Origin: Nageia nagi
Taxonomy: Eukaryota; Pinophyta
Length of the DNA: 64,000 nt
NCBI GenBank assembly: GCA_050084985.1
Contig: JBITNC010000001.1
Coordinates: 58,838,001 to 58,902,000 of the forward strand
Reading direction: 5' to 3'
The translations under genes were made by a program, and so were the position numbers. Position 1 is the first letter of the stretch; each line of letters starts with the position of its first letter. The notes under the pieces are model-generated. The model made no database searches and was not told the DNA's origin. It saw only the letters and a program-made list of their open reading frames with translations. Shown in pieces: positions 1 through 11,849 of the stretch.

Positions 1-3000
1 CTATCAGATATTTTGGCATAAACTGATGGTAAATAGCTTATTGGTATTGTAGGACTTGATAGGTAATGAGTATGAAAGGCTTAAGCTTAAGATATGAATA
101 ATTTAGGCATGCTCTCTAGTATTAACAAAAAATATCTACTTGTATTTTGAAAATATAGTTATTTACACATATCAACCCCTTTCTTATGTATGAAGATCAT
201 TCACATTTCTAAGGGTTGCTTTATAAGGTATTTTTTTCAATGCAATGAGAAAAGATTAGAATATTACCTTAGAAATTATAATGTACTTATTTCAAGAATT
301 AGGTGAGGGTTGGGTGGGTGTACCTTTGCAAGAATATCCATTTTGTGTAACTCTATCAGTAAGATTCAAACATGTATAAATAACAAGATAAGTTCAAAAC
401 ACACTAGACCTACTTTAGATATTATATTTTGATATGTATTCCACAATTGACATTATCTTCAACAAATAACCCTTTTGAACATAGGAACATTTTGATATTA
501 GATTTCTTATTCTAGAATTCTAGTGTCAGAAGATAACAATCATCCTTTCAAGAGAGAATTAAACCATCCCCTCATACTATTTAGGTCCAAAATCTTTATC
601 AAGGAAATCTTGATTTTGATTAACCCCAAACATTATAGGCTATGATAATCTTTCTTTCAAGAATACTATTCTTCTTAAATGACATATGAGTCATCTTTAT
701 TGAATGTTTTATTCAACTTCTTACATTTTAAAATAACTTCTCTTATTCTTTAGATATTGAATCTTGAACTAATCAAGTCATGATTCTATTTCCTTGAAAT
801 AGATAAAAAAACTTTAGCTGATATGTGCATTGATGTCATCAAATTTATCTTGAATGAACATGATAATATTTATCATAGTCATGTTGAAGGCTAATATATT
901 ATGAAGAATATGTGAAATCATCCCATTGAGCATGCTAAAAATGGACTGTTGATCTGAACAATGCAATTCAACTCTTTATCTTTCAACAATGTTTTGGGGG
1001 TACTAGATTCATCCCTATTATGAACCAACCATCCTTGGATGAATTAATTTTTGGTTAACTTAAATTTCAATTTTATTTATCCAATATGGTGCCTGGAAAG
1101 ACATTTTCAAATAATCTTAGGAATAATAATTAGTAAATAAACTCATGATGTGCTTGAATAATTCAATTTTTGGGAATATCAATGATAGATGTTCTTTGTA
1201 TAATTGCTCTAATTTTAGGTGGCTCTTATTTTAAAAATTCAAAACACCAAAGATTAGTATCTCATAATCTTCTTTAGATGCATCTTGCCAATAGGGAGGT
1301 GAATAAGATCTTGAGCTTTTGGTGGTCCAATTTTATATAGGTCATCCATGTATTGGATATTTAACATATTAGATCAAATCCTTTCCATATAAAAGAATAT
1401 AATCCAAATGGGATTCTATCTCTCATAGAAAAGATGATGTTACCCATTTGTTGGAGCTCTTATAATTTAGAATCATGAGGTATACTTCCTATAGATATAG
1501 ATGTAGACCCTTTAAAAGACTCATCATAGAAATAAGAGATAATCTTATTCAAATTCCATATTTTATTTTTATCAGTACAGTGCCTTATCCATCATGAAAG
1601 GTGGAAAATAAAAGAAAAAGGGATAGAAATGATAAAATAGATAAAAAGATTCAAAGTTCAAGAAAGAAAGAAAAATGATATTGCTTAGGGCCAACCTAGG
1701 CTTCTAACAATTCTATCAAAACTTGGAGGAAGGGCCCCTAGCTCATACCAATCCCTATAATGTAGTATTTATCATTCGGTTGCAAGAGAGCAGAGGAAAT
1801 AGTCATGGATATTTCATTTATCATACCATGGATAATAGGAAACATATAAACAATATAACTATTTAAGCCATATAAAGACTACATGGAGAAATGAATATAT
1901 AGGTGTTGCCATACTTAGTTTGTCTAGAAATAAATGGAAGAGTGAATCTTGGTTGATTCCCTTATGTTTTAGGAAAGCATGAGGTGTATTGGTTTATCAT
2001 ATCACTTTCCTTATATGTTCCCTTGTAATAGTTTGGCTGCATTCTGAGAGAATGTACAAAAGGTAAAGATTATTAGGCTTTGGGAATATTGTACACTTAC
2101 AAGGTTTCCAAGTTCTAAAAAATTTCTTTTGCTTTGAAGTTTGCCACACTCTAGCAAACTTCAATATCGTTGGGCTTCTAGAATTTCTCCTTCATCTAGT
2201 TGATACCATTTTGGATTCCTCTAAATTATTTCAAATTTATTAAAGCATAATGAAATTAAGAAATAATCTCCCTTATTAATACAAGTTGCAATTTCTATAA
2301 TAGTATCCTCATCAAATTCCTAAACCTATGCATCCTATTTGTTCTATTCATTTTGCATAGCTATACCATCAATATTGTTTGAGATTGTTAAGTTATCAAC
2401 AAGAGCTTCCTGATGATGAAAATCTTGCAATGGGATAGGTTGAGTAATGTTCTCACTTACATTGTGGATTATAATGTTAAGTTCTTGCTAATTTATTTGG
2501 TCTATATTTGGCATGGAAATAACTAAAGGAACTAGAATCATTTTTTCTACCTAAGGCTCAACATCTATGCTAAGATTAGCATCAAAATTGATATGAGCAT
2601 TCGTGCTAGGATCTAGAAGGCTAAATAGGAAAATACTCAACATAGGTGCAAACATGTTTACGAAGAATCCTAAATTCATATTGCTTAGTGTGGGAGTCAT
2701 ATCATTAGGAGGTATGTTCTCCTTGTACCTATTAGAATGCCATAATCACTAATAAGTTTGATGAATATTTACTTATTTTCTCTGGAACTCATGAGTTTCT
2801 TGAATAGATCATCATCACTTAATTATGCAATGATCTCTTCTTCAGTTGTAAGAGGAGGTTGTTGATTTGGTGGGGTTTTATATCTAGTATTATCTGAATG
2901 GACCTTATTAGTTACTATCATTATTGAACTATTGGAGATTTTTTCAAAACTTTCCTTATCTAAAGCATTTTACTATCATATTTAATTATATGTCCCTTTA

Positions 3001-3299
3001 CATCTATAAATGGTTACTTGGTATGAATTATCTCACTTCATTGTTGAACCACCTTTGGTCTAAAACATATTCTTCTTTTAGGAGTTTTTTTGGCTATAGG
3101 GTTAGTATAAATATGTGCATTTTCATTACTACTAACAAAAAATACTTTAGAAATATAATGTGTAAATAAAACCTTTAATAGCTTTGACATTGCAATAGGT
3201 TCCAAATCACTTTTATTCTAACACTAATTAAGAGAAAGAAAAAGCTAGAAATGGATGGTCATCAATATTTTGATATGTGTTTTAGTGCACCTAGGGTTT
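1..3299 (-). mobile_element. Decayed interior of LTR element R2, plus unassigned sequence
   Basis: This stretch lies directly downstream (minus strand) of the R2 LTR, so at least its right part should be R2 internal sequence. Around 2.55-2.95 kb the minus strand reads as a degenerate coding segment with motifs such as TPPNQQPPLTTEEEI and LSDDDLFKKLMSS, which could be gag, but I cannot match it to a named domain. Near 1.59-1.74 kb a minus-strand stretch resembles a 5' leader followed by an ATG at about 1.59 kb; a LINE ORF1 is possible but unproven. No RT, integrase or protease motif was found. No host gene is visible. Confidence is low for everything except that this is old repeat DNA. Confidence 0.35.
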
Positions 3300-3689
3300 T
3301 GCCTAAATGAAGTAAATACACATAAACATTTAATTATGTATTATCTAAGCTAATTAACTCAAATAAACATACATGGATAATGGGGGAATAAGAGAATATA
3401 GCAGTGTAGTAAGAGAAATGATTTCAATATATAAATGAATGCACATATTAAATAGGTAGAATAAAGTGTAAGATAAATACTTATGTATTCTTACCCATAT
3501 CACAAAAAAAATATGTAGGATAAATTGATCAAAAAGAGGTGACCTTACTGTACGAACCCCATGGCCAATAGTTGAAAGAATCCCAACGTAGGTACTAGGC
3601 TTAAGGAACTCAGTGTAGGCATGCACTTCAGTGTGAACACTAGCATTAATGATAAACAAGATATATAAATAATGATCAATGATATTATA
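3300..3689 (-). repeat. R2 LTR, 3' portion (split by E0)
   Basis: On the minus strand this is colinear with the plus-strand copy at about 52.32-52.71 kb, sharing blocks such as GGATTCTTTC.CTATTGG and AGTATTTATCTTACACTT. The homology stops at the E0 boundary and resumes on the other side of E0 at 11724. The short open frame that covers this block is a chance frame inside the LTR, not a gene. Similarity to the 52-kb copy also runs about 30 bp past the LTR edge (below 3300), as expected for an LTR followed by a shared leader. Confidence 0.6.
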
Positions 3690-4399
3690 TGTTATAATAA
3701 AATAATAATAATTAGGGTTATATACAAAATATTCAATTTAGCTCATCAAATGAAATAATAGCAAAGATGGCAATGATCTATTGACCTTAACCTATCAAAA
3801 TTAGATTTACAAAAGATAAAAAAATGTACTTTACCTATGATAATGATCAAAGGTGATATCCAATCAAAAGAGGATGAATGATGACATTCTACAAAGAATA
3901 GAGCCATGAATCCCACCTCCACTTAGTCATGGTGCTAAGAACCCATTGACATCACTTGATTACCGTTCTAGAATACATCATCTATTTTCTCGATGTCATT
4001 GTATTACCTTAAATGTATAGAATCTCACTCATAAATGGATTAAAGATCATAGGAATGTAGATCTTAGAGTATAAAAAAATCCATACGTGATAGGTGACAT
4101 TAAGAAACATAAATCATGAATGACACAAGTATATTGCCACCTATCAAGGATTTGGGATTATGTCATATCATTTGATATCTTTGATCATGCATAACCCCTC
4201 CACCTTTATAGGTAACAAGTCTAGTGATAAGGCTCCTCCTTAGACTTATTATGATGTTGAGTTGACCTATTACCACAAAACATAAAGGTAAATGAGAGTG
4301 CTCATTGAATAGAGCATTTATTTGATAAATTAAATAAATTATCTCAAATATCTAAAAGGATATTTTAAATAAATTAAAATTCTTTTTTAGGTGTTAATA
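3690..4399 (-). repeat. E0 3' LTR
   Basis: About 710 bp, one of four copies of this LTR family in the window (others at 10999, 15203 and 43313). In element orientation the family starts TGTTAA and ends AACA; here the terminal CA of the plus-strand reading has changed to TA. All four share ATAATAATAATTAGGGTTA near one edge and the block CCACCTTTATAGGTAA inside. Confidence 0.85.
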
Positions 4400-4413
4400 T
4401 ATGCCCCACTTTG
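4400..4413 (-). other. E0 polypurine tract
   Basis: Directly inside the 3' LTR the minus strand reads AAAGTGGGG, a polypurine tract as used to prime plus-strand DNA synthesis. E1 has the equivalent AAAGTGGGA next to its own 3' LTR. Confidence 0.6.
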
Positions 4414-5637
4414 AATATTTTTTGATGCTTTTGGGAAAAAAGATAATCAAAGAATAAATTCAAAGTATAATAAAAAAAGTAAGAAAGTACTTGAAAAATT
4501 GTCTCATGATGATAGCTTTGGATGCTTCAATTTTTCATCTATATTATGTCCCCTCTTTGACTTGGTTGCAACATGATGGACCTCTCATCATAGGAGAAAT
4601 CCAAGGAAAAGAAAAAGGAACCTAAAAAGATATTAGGAAAGAATATTTTTGCATAATATATCTCAAATATAGACATTAAATATCATGATATGGAAAGTGT
4701 GTAAGAATGCAAACCTATCCTAGGTGACTTATCCACAAAGATTTTATAAAAATGAATAACCAATTTAAACTGATAAGCATGTTTTCCCAAGTCATCATGT
4801 TTCCATGTTTTTTTGATATAGATGGCCCTACCTTATAAAGGTGCCAAATCATAAGATTGAACCTTCCTCACAAAGGCATAAAATGATAAGAATGACCAAC
4901 TTGGTTTCCCAAGCAACCATGTTTTCATTGGTTTTCTGATAAGAGTGCCCCTTCCTTACAAAGGTGTCTAATGATATGAGTAATCAGCTTGATTTTCTAA
5001 TCCACAATGATTCCATGGATTTGCTAATAAAAGTGCCCCTTTCTTACAAATTAAGCTAATGATAACCAATGATATAATAAGACTTTGATAAACATTATAT
5101 ATATTAAGAAACCATGCAAATATCTAACAATATTTAATGATAAGTAAGTTTTTACAAGAAATTTAACTGATAATATTTACATTTGATAAGCAAGTTAGGA
5201 AAGCTATGTTAGAAAAAGTATTATTTGAAATATCATAGTAATTGACAAGAAATAACATATTGACATTCATGAAATGAACATGTATCCATATTTTGTAAAT
5301 TGAAAAGAGCATTTTAAGCATATATTTGAACATGATATACCATTTAAATGAAAGGAATTTGAACAATGATATAATATATACAAATAATACATATGTTTTC
5401 CCCCATTTAAGTATAAGCATAAAATACACAAATGAAAAGATATGCAATTTAAACTTTGTAACCCAATGATAGTGCTAGAAACTTAGTGGAGAAGAAGAAG
5501 AAATTTCTAAATGTGATAATTTTTTTATTTATGCATTGCACTCATAAAGTAAAAAAATAAAGGTAATTAATAAAAATTCACTAGGTAATGCAAAATTTTA
5601 TGATCATTTTATTTTAATTTTATCTAGATTAAGTCAT
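4414..5637 (-). other. E0 3' noncoding region
   Basis: No convincing coding frame. Blocks match the region after the E1 3' LTR at 15.9-16.4 kb, for example TTGGTTGCAACATGATGGACCT and the repeated phrase around CTTACAAAGGTG. Several short, imperfect repeats containing that phrase occur between 4.8 and 5.05 kb. This shared tail, together with the LTRs, ties E0 and E1 to one family. Confidence 0.6.
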
Positions 5638-7242
5638 ATGAGGGGCATTATGTGCATCCCATGTGACAAATACTTCTTGAATACCTTCATGGAGCATTGG
5701 TGTAATAAAACCAACATGTTCCACTTGCTAATGGATGAGATGATCATTACCCTTGCTAGAATTCATCACATCTTACAAGTAACTATGAAGGGTACAATGA
5801 TTCAAAGGGAGACTCTATTTATAGAAGAGATGGAAGAGTAGTGCTACTGGCTTATAGGGGTACAAGCTCACTAGTAATAGAAGAAGGATGCATCCCTTTG
5901 TGATATGATGTACATATGCCCAAAGTACATAGATTTTACATGGTATTTTAGACTCCATGTGGGTGTTATCATTAATACCTTCATGTGTAGTGATAAGAAC
6001 CATGAATTATTTCACACTGGCTTCATTTCTATAATATGAGAGATATACCTTTGCAAGGAGAGATATGCACAGGCATATTTCATATTAGCCATGCTATATA
6101 TGGATATTTACAATTTTATTTCTATGAATAAGAGAGGTAGGATAGTAGCTTACTTTTTTATTCTATAGGCCTAAGCATAGGAGCACATCAATGTAACTCT
6201 TATCTACCTACCTATAATTACACAAAAAAAGATACCCCACTAGTTTTCATGGTAGATGACAAAGTAGATTGAGATGACATGGAGATTTAAGTAGTGTTAA
6301 GGTTGTTGGACTTGATAAATGAGGATAATCTAATTTGGGACCCATACTTTGACTTTCCTATATGGGAGGAGTTTGATGATGAGTTATCATGGAGCATGAC
6401 TCCATGCCATATCCAAGGTCATCGATAGGTGATTGAGTTCTATCAACCATATAAGGTATTATGATAGTTTAGGTTGACTTAGGATGTACCTATGTTGAGA
6501 GTGTGGTTGAATATAACATGATACTACAAGTATCATATGATACCACCATAGGTATTGGTTGTACCAGCATGGAGCATGGAGTAGGATGCACTAGAGGATC
6601 ATGTCCCCAAGGTACCTACCCCACATAACCAGCATACTATGAATTACTAGCAATGGTGGGACTTACTGAGGCCTGAACCATTGGCCCTTGAGAATGAGGA
6701 GGAGGGTGATTAGGAGGAGGAGGGAGAGGAGGAGGAGGGTGATGAGGAGGAGGAGGAGGAGGAGGATGGCAAGAGAGGATTCCATGGATGTTGGAGATCC
6801 TCCATCACCTACATGACCAATTAATTGATCCATTTCATCTTCATCAGGAGTTAGTGCTCCCTTGGTGGATACCTCAAGTAAAGCTAACAAGACTTTAAAG
6901 GATTTGGAAATTTACTTACTTTAGGAAAGAAAACTAGTTATGGCATTTTTGCTATGATATAGGTTTAGAGGCTCAGGTAACAATACTACATGTGCAGGTA
7001 TCAATCCTATAGGTGCATTTGAAGGCTTAGGATGACCAAATAGGAGTCCTACACATACAAATAGAGACTCTGTAGTCTCTACCTCCATCATGCATCACTA
7101 GGAGCTAAAGAGGCTCTAAGATCTAGTCATGGAGAAGGATAGCTGATTGCTATAGTTTGGATAGATACTGATTGATATTTCACCTAGTCGATCTAAATCT
7201 AGGAGTAGGAGTAGGATGGAGGATGCATCCTTTGATTAACTT
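5638..7242 (+). pseudogene. Plant mobile domain (PMD) protein remnant
   Basis: Plus-strand coding remnant with many stops. Motifs in order match the PMD (aminotransferase-like, PF10536) layout: a Trp-Thr-Phe-His-Leu/Glu-Ile-Thr-Leu block (WCNKTNMFHLLMDEMIITL at 5.70-5.76 kb), an Ala-rich block before the Leu-Leu segment (YAQAYFILAMLYMDI at about 6.07 kb), WDPYFDFPIWEEF near 6.34 kb, then a VIEFYQPYKVL..F motif near 6.45 kb that corresponds to the usual I-E-x-(7-8)-R-Q-F-G block. After it comes a Glu-rich tail coded by GGAGGA repeats (6.69-6.78 kb) and a basic end near 7.2 kb. PMD proteins include the Arabidopsis MAIN/MAIL family, and the domain is also widespread in plant transposons. Here the remnant runs antisense to E0. 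Whether E0 captured it or it entered as a separate insertion is unresolved. Confidence 0.8.
6690..6782 (+). repeat. GGA-rich low-complexity tract
   Basis: Imperfect GGAGGA repeats that code a Glu-rich acidic run in the PMD reading frame. The opposite strand gives a Leu-rich open frame that is only its mirror image. Confidence 0.85.
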
Positions 7243-7298
7243 TCCCATGGAGGGAATTAGTTTGTATTGATTACCTATGATTTTTTGTATTCATTTTG

Positions 7299-7299
7299 G

Positions 7300-7367
<68 letters not shown>
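7299..7367. repeat. (TA)n microsatellite
   Basis: About 34 TA units with a single break (TATTATAATA) near 7324, downstream of the PMD remnant. Confidence 0.95.
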
Positions 7368-7371
<4 letters not shown>

Positions 7372-8095
7372 GATGTAATGGTTTGGACTTACATTTATGT
7401 GTTTGGATTTTCATTCATGAATGGTTATTTTTTACTTTATTTATAAGACAAAAAATATTATTAAAGTTATAAAATGAGACAAATTTTAATGTAAATCACA
7501 AAAACAAGCATAAAAAAGCTTTTTAATGAAAAATAATTTAATAAAATGGAAGATTTTAGCAAAGATGAATATATACAAAATTTGAAAAAATAAAAAAATG
7601 ATGTTAATAGTGATCAGAATAGAGTGGTAGTGTTGGAATCCAATGGCAGCACTTGGATAAGGAAAGAGTAGTTGAACTAAGAAAGAAAAGCAGTCCAGGG
7701 ACTAGCCTAATTGATAGAAAAAGAGGCCTAGAATTTGACGAACATAAATATGAACATAACTTACAAATTAGGTTCCCACTCATAAAATTCATTGATATTT
7801 TCCATATTAATGAAATAATTTTTAACAAGTACATACTTTTTTGAAAGGAAAAATACATATTTGGAAAAAATTGCTATTTGGGACTAGGAATAAAGCAGTA
7901 GTGCAAGATTCCAATGCCATCACTTGGATATAGAAGGAAGAGACAAGCAAGTTTGAAATACAACAATACATATTTTGATAAAATAACAAAAAATAAGCAA
8001 AAAAATAGAAAATATAAAGAAATAATTTTACATAATAGCCCAAACACCATTAACATCACTAACCATACTTGGAACTAATGGTTTTTGTACTTGCT
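7368..8095. other. E0 spacer between PMD remnant and gag
   Basis: AT-rich, no supported coding region. It contains a duplicated phrase spaced about 271 bp: TCCAATGGCAGCACTTGGAT at 7639 and TCCAATGCCATCACTTGGAT at 7910, each followed by a purine-rich stretch. Matching short open frames on both strands are chance. Confidence 0.5.
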
Positions 8096-8322
8096 ATTAT
8101 GGTTATTGTTTTGGTTGAGGGATACTCACATTATCTAGTCTCCAAGTTCTTTCCATCATCATTGGGTTCTACCTTCTTGAATTATGGGAACAAATTGTTG
8201 AAAATCCTTAGCCTTTGATTTTGGGATGTACCAATCCATCCTGTATTACTTTATCCCTATACTACTACAAAACTTCACTTGAAACTTTATGGTCAAATTT
8301 AAACTTACCTTTATCATGTAAG

Positions 8323-8910
8323 TCTTGGATTATGTTTTTGAGAGGATAACACTCTTCTATGGCATGATCAACTCATCTATGGAAATTACAAAATATGTGT
8401 ACTTGATAGCCCAAAGGTTTAATTAGGGAGGCTCTTTCACTAACAGTTAATGGATTAGGTTCATGGTTACTAAGGCATCCAAGACATCACTAAGGTCCTC
8501 ATGGAACTCGATATACTATTTATGTGACCTCCTAGGTTCCAATCTTCTATATCATCATGGATGAATTAAGAAAACATTTTGAATTCAAGCTCATTTTGAT
8601 GGATCTTTATAGCTTTATCAAAAAAATTAGATCTTTGGATTGAAATTGGCTTACTATAGGCTAAGGGTTCATTGAGGGCTTTGTGATAGGCTTCTTTACT
8701 AATAATTTTATCTATTAACTTAGCATATAGATAATCTTGAAAATTGAAAAGTCACATCTATAAGATGGAAAAAAGGCTAGAAAAAGAACATACTTATTTT
8801 ATTTAGTAGGGATTTGGACTTGGTTAGCTACTTTGCACCACTCAACAATGAAATTGCTAACAAGTTGACCTTGCTTTTATTTAAGAGTGTACATGTCTAA
8901 GGGTGATGGC
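8323..8910 (-). repeat. ~588-bp tandem duplication in gag, copy 1
   Basis: TCTTGGATTATGTTTTTGAG opens the copy at 8323 and again at 8911; a third, short start (TCTTGGGTTAT) is at 9499. The closing block GGTTAGCTACTTTGCACCA is at 8822 and again near 9409. The unit is divisible by three, so it would have lengthened gag by 196 codons without a frame shift. Confidence 0.9.
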
Positions 8911-9498
8911 TCTTGGATTATGTTTTTGAGATGATAACACTCTTTGGTGGCATGTTTGACTCATCTATGGAAATTACAAAAGAGGTGTACTTGATATCCA
9001 AAGGTTTAATTAGGGGTCTCTTTCATTGGAAGTTAATGAACTAGGTTCATGGTTACTAAGGCATCCAAGACATCACTAATGTCCTCATGGAACTTGATAT
9101 ATTATCTACATGACCTCTTAGGTTTCCAATCTTCTATATCATCATGGATGACTCAAGCAAACATTTTGACTTCAAGCTCATTTTTATGGATCTTTCTAGC
9201 TTTATAAAAAAAATAGGTCTTTGGATTGAAGTTGGATTCCTATGGGCTAAGGTTCATTGAAAGGTTTGTGATAGGATTCTTTACTAATCATTTTATCTAT
9301 TAACTTATCATATATATAATCTTGAAAATCTTAAAATTCACATCTATAATATGGAAACAAGGCTCAGAAAAAGAACATACTTCTTTTCTTTAGTAGGGAT
9401 TTGGACTTGGTTAGCTACTTTGCACCACTCAATAATGAAAATGCTAACAAGTTGACCTTGCTTTTACTTTAGGTTATACATGTCTAAGGGAGATAGAT
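8911..9498 (-). repeat. ~588-bp tandem duplication in gag, copy 2
   Basis: Direct, head-to-tail neighbour of copy 1, with scattered substitutions and small indels along its whole length, so the duplication is old. Confidence 0.9.
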
Positions 9499-10998
9499 CT
9501 TGGGTTATAAACAAGTTATTAAATCCAAAAATGCCTTAATAACATCATCAAAATATGAGATACTTTCATTAGGTAGATTAGTAAACCATAAGAATGATTC
9601 AGATTTCAAACTAAGAGGGAACAATTTAGCCAATAAATCATCATCATTTTTAAATGAAACAACTTCTAAGTAGTACCTTTTTAAATATAATATAGGATCA
9701 CAATGGTCATAAAAAATAATAAATGTTACCTATTTGTCATACCTTCTTTGGTGGATGCTATAGCAAAAGGGGTTCTTAGTTCCTCTTGCAATTGTAGATG
9801 CAAACTTGTTGATGCAAACCATTATATAATCTTTATCTTGCTTTAACTATAGCAGTTGTTAAAGTAAACATATCATGCTATAGGTTGTAATGTTCTACCT
9901 ATATATGTGTGATTTTTCCTAGCTAAAACTACAAATAAATCAAAACAAAAAATGTTTATTTCTCTAAATTTCTTAACAAATTATTGACCATCTTTAATTT
10001 GCATTTTGGTGAAGCAACTGCAAACTTCATATTGAGATTCAAAAACTTTAATTCCTTCTTCAAGATATCAAATTCTACATTCAATCAACTAGGTCTTATT
10101 TTCATTCTAAATGCTATTGGTTTATTAGGTTCATCCATCCAAGATTCATGGATAAGTGGCCTTTAGGTTCTTCATCTTTTGAGATATCAACTAACTCTTT
10201 TTCATTAATGTTATATTTCAACTCTTCATTGTAGGAGAGAAATACTGGTTGAACAATGGAAGCCCTAAGATTTAAAGAAAATTGATATGGATTATGATAA
10301 GGTAATGGAGTGGTAGCATTGGGTCCAATGATATCATTAGGGTTTTGTGAGGTACGAAGGGTTTGGTTTAGGATTTGAGATTTAAGAACAACCTTAAGGA
10401 TAGAAAATTGTAACAAATCAACTTACAAAGGTTTAAAATACTTATGAGATTAGATACAAGGGGTTAAGATCATATCATGTTGATTCTATTGTATCATTTA
10501 CCTCTATTTGGTAAACTCAAGATTGATATCTAAGGTATATCCTAGAAGGTTTTGAATTTTGTATTAACTTCTTATAAAGTTTGAATAAGAAAAGGAAGGC
10601 AATATTTTGTAGATAACAATTTTCTATCTTGTGGAATAGAAAAGTTTTTATTAGTTCCTCAAATGCATGGATGTAAGTTTTTCATGTTCTTTTTAATAAT
10701 TTATCTTCTTTTTTAGCCGAGTGGCTACAATTTTCTAGAGCACTATCATATTCATAATTTAGGTGTAGTCTTCATACTCTTTCACTTTGTGTTTGTGGTG
10801 CATTGGCATAATTATTTTCTACCCTAATGTTTTAAGGTTGTGTAATAGAACACTTAGGGTTTTAAATATTCATAGCAATAGGTGTATCCATTTCTAAAAC
10901 ACTTGAAATATAAGACTAGTCATATATAAAAGTCTAGAGTTTTAGCATAACTAATGAAGGATATAACAATGTATCAAAAAGAAGTTGGATTCACTAAT

Positions 10999-11723
10999 TG
11001 TTATAACTAAAATAATAATAATTAGGGTTATTTACAAAATATTCAATTTAACCAATTAACTATGAAGTAAAAAAAATTGATGAAATAAAAGATGACAATG
11101 ACCTTATTGACATTGACTTATCAAAACTAGATTTATAAAAGATACAAATCTATACTTTACCTATGACTACGATTGAAGGTGATATCCAAATGAAAGAGGA
11201 TGATGATGAGCTTCTTTGAAGAATGAAGCCATGAATCCAACCTCAACCTAATTTTGGTGTTAGGAACCCAACAGTGCCCCCAATTGCCATTCCATAATAC
11301 CTCACCCTTTTCCTTGATGTTATAATCCCACCTTTGATGTATAGAATCTTGTTCATGAATGTATGAAATATCATATGAATGTAAAGCTTGAAGTATAACA
11401 AAATCTAGAAATGATAGGTAGATTTAAAAAACATCAATCAATAATGACATAAATATATTACCAACTATCAAGGATTCAAGATTATTTTATGTCATGTAAT
11501 ATCTTTGTTCATGCATAAACCCTCCATCTTTATAGGTAATAGGTCTAGTGCTAAGGCTCCTCCTTAGGATTATTGTGATACCAAGTTGACTTGTTACCAT
11601 AAAATATAAAGGTAGATGAGACTACACATTAAAAAGAGCATTTATTTAATAAATTAAATAAATTATTTCAAATATGTTAAAGGGTGTTTTAAATAAATTA
11701 AAATTCCTTTTTAAGTGTTAACA
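10999..11723 (-). repeat. E0 5' LTR
   Basis: About 725 bp. Plus-strand edges are TGTTATAACT and GTGTTAACA, so both terminal dinucleotides (TG..CA) are kept. The leader next to it reads, on the minus strand, ATTAGTGAATCCAACTTC; the E1 equivalent is ATTAGTGAACCTAACTT. That position is the expected primer-binding site, but I could not assign a tRNA. Confidence 0.85.
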
Positions 11724-11849
11724 ATAGATATGATAACAAGTATAACCAAGCATTTAATCATGAAGGTGGATGATAGATATTGGCTCAAGTGATAATAAGA
11801 TTCTAGTCTCAATAAATGGAATTTAAAAACACCCAAGTGTAGGGTACCA
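11724..11849 (-). repeat. R2 LTR, 5' portion (split by E0)
   Basis: The minus strand is colinear with 52175-52300 plus (shared TTATTGAGA.T.GAATCTTATTA and CATGATTA.ATGCTTGGTT). It is the missing upstream part of the R2 LTR at 3300-3689. The two parts together are about 516 bp, close to the ~535 bp of the unbroken copy. Confidence 0.6.

Larger units (their letters stand above)
8096..10891 (-). pseudogene. E0 gag remnant
   Basis: Minus-strand gag of a Ty3/gypsy element. The start is taken at the ATG ending at 10891, just inside the leader; the E1 gag ATG lies at the same relative place. A core capsid-type motif is visible near 9.6 kb: SESFLWFTNLPNESISYFDD (usual form A-L-x-W-F-x-x-L-P). A retrovirus-like Cys/His segment, CNFHR.VDHAIEECYPLK, lies near 8.35 kb. 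Frames are broken by many stops and indels. The C-terminal half is duplicated (see the ~588-bp tandem repeats). No protease or RT follows downstream. Gag differs clearly in sequence from that of E1, though the LTRs are of one family. Confidence 0.65.
3690..11723 (-). mobile_element. E0: gypsy-type LTR element with gag, no pol, antisense PMD
   Basis: An 8.0-kb element bounded by two LTRs of the family also found around E1. Minus-strand order: 5' LTR (10999-11723), short leader, gag remnant starting at an ATG at 10891, a spacer, an opposite-strand PMD remnant (5.6-7.2 kb), a 3' noncoding region shared with E1, a purine tract and the 3' LTR (3690-4399). No RT, RNase H or integrase motif is visible on either strand. 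It therefore looks non-autonomous. It sits in an R2 LTR. The flanking 5-mers, read on the minus strand, are TCTAT and TATAA (3 of 5 match), and the uninterrupted site is preserved in the R2 copy near 52.30 kb. Confidence 0.8.

Noticed and set aside
3354-3659. 101-codon minus-strand open frame
   Set aside because: It lies fully inside the R2 LTR; the homologous LTR at 52 kb does not keep the frame. Chance frame.
6663-6890. Leu-rich minus-strand open frame with a membrane-like run
   Set aside because: It is the complement of the GGA-rich Glu tract of the PMD remnant.
7299-7367. (TA)n tract as a regulatory or origin element
   Set aside because: A simple microsatellite explains it; nothing around it supports a function.
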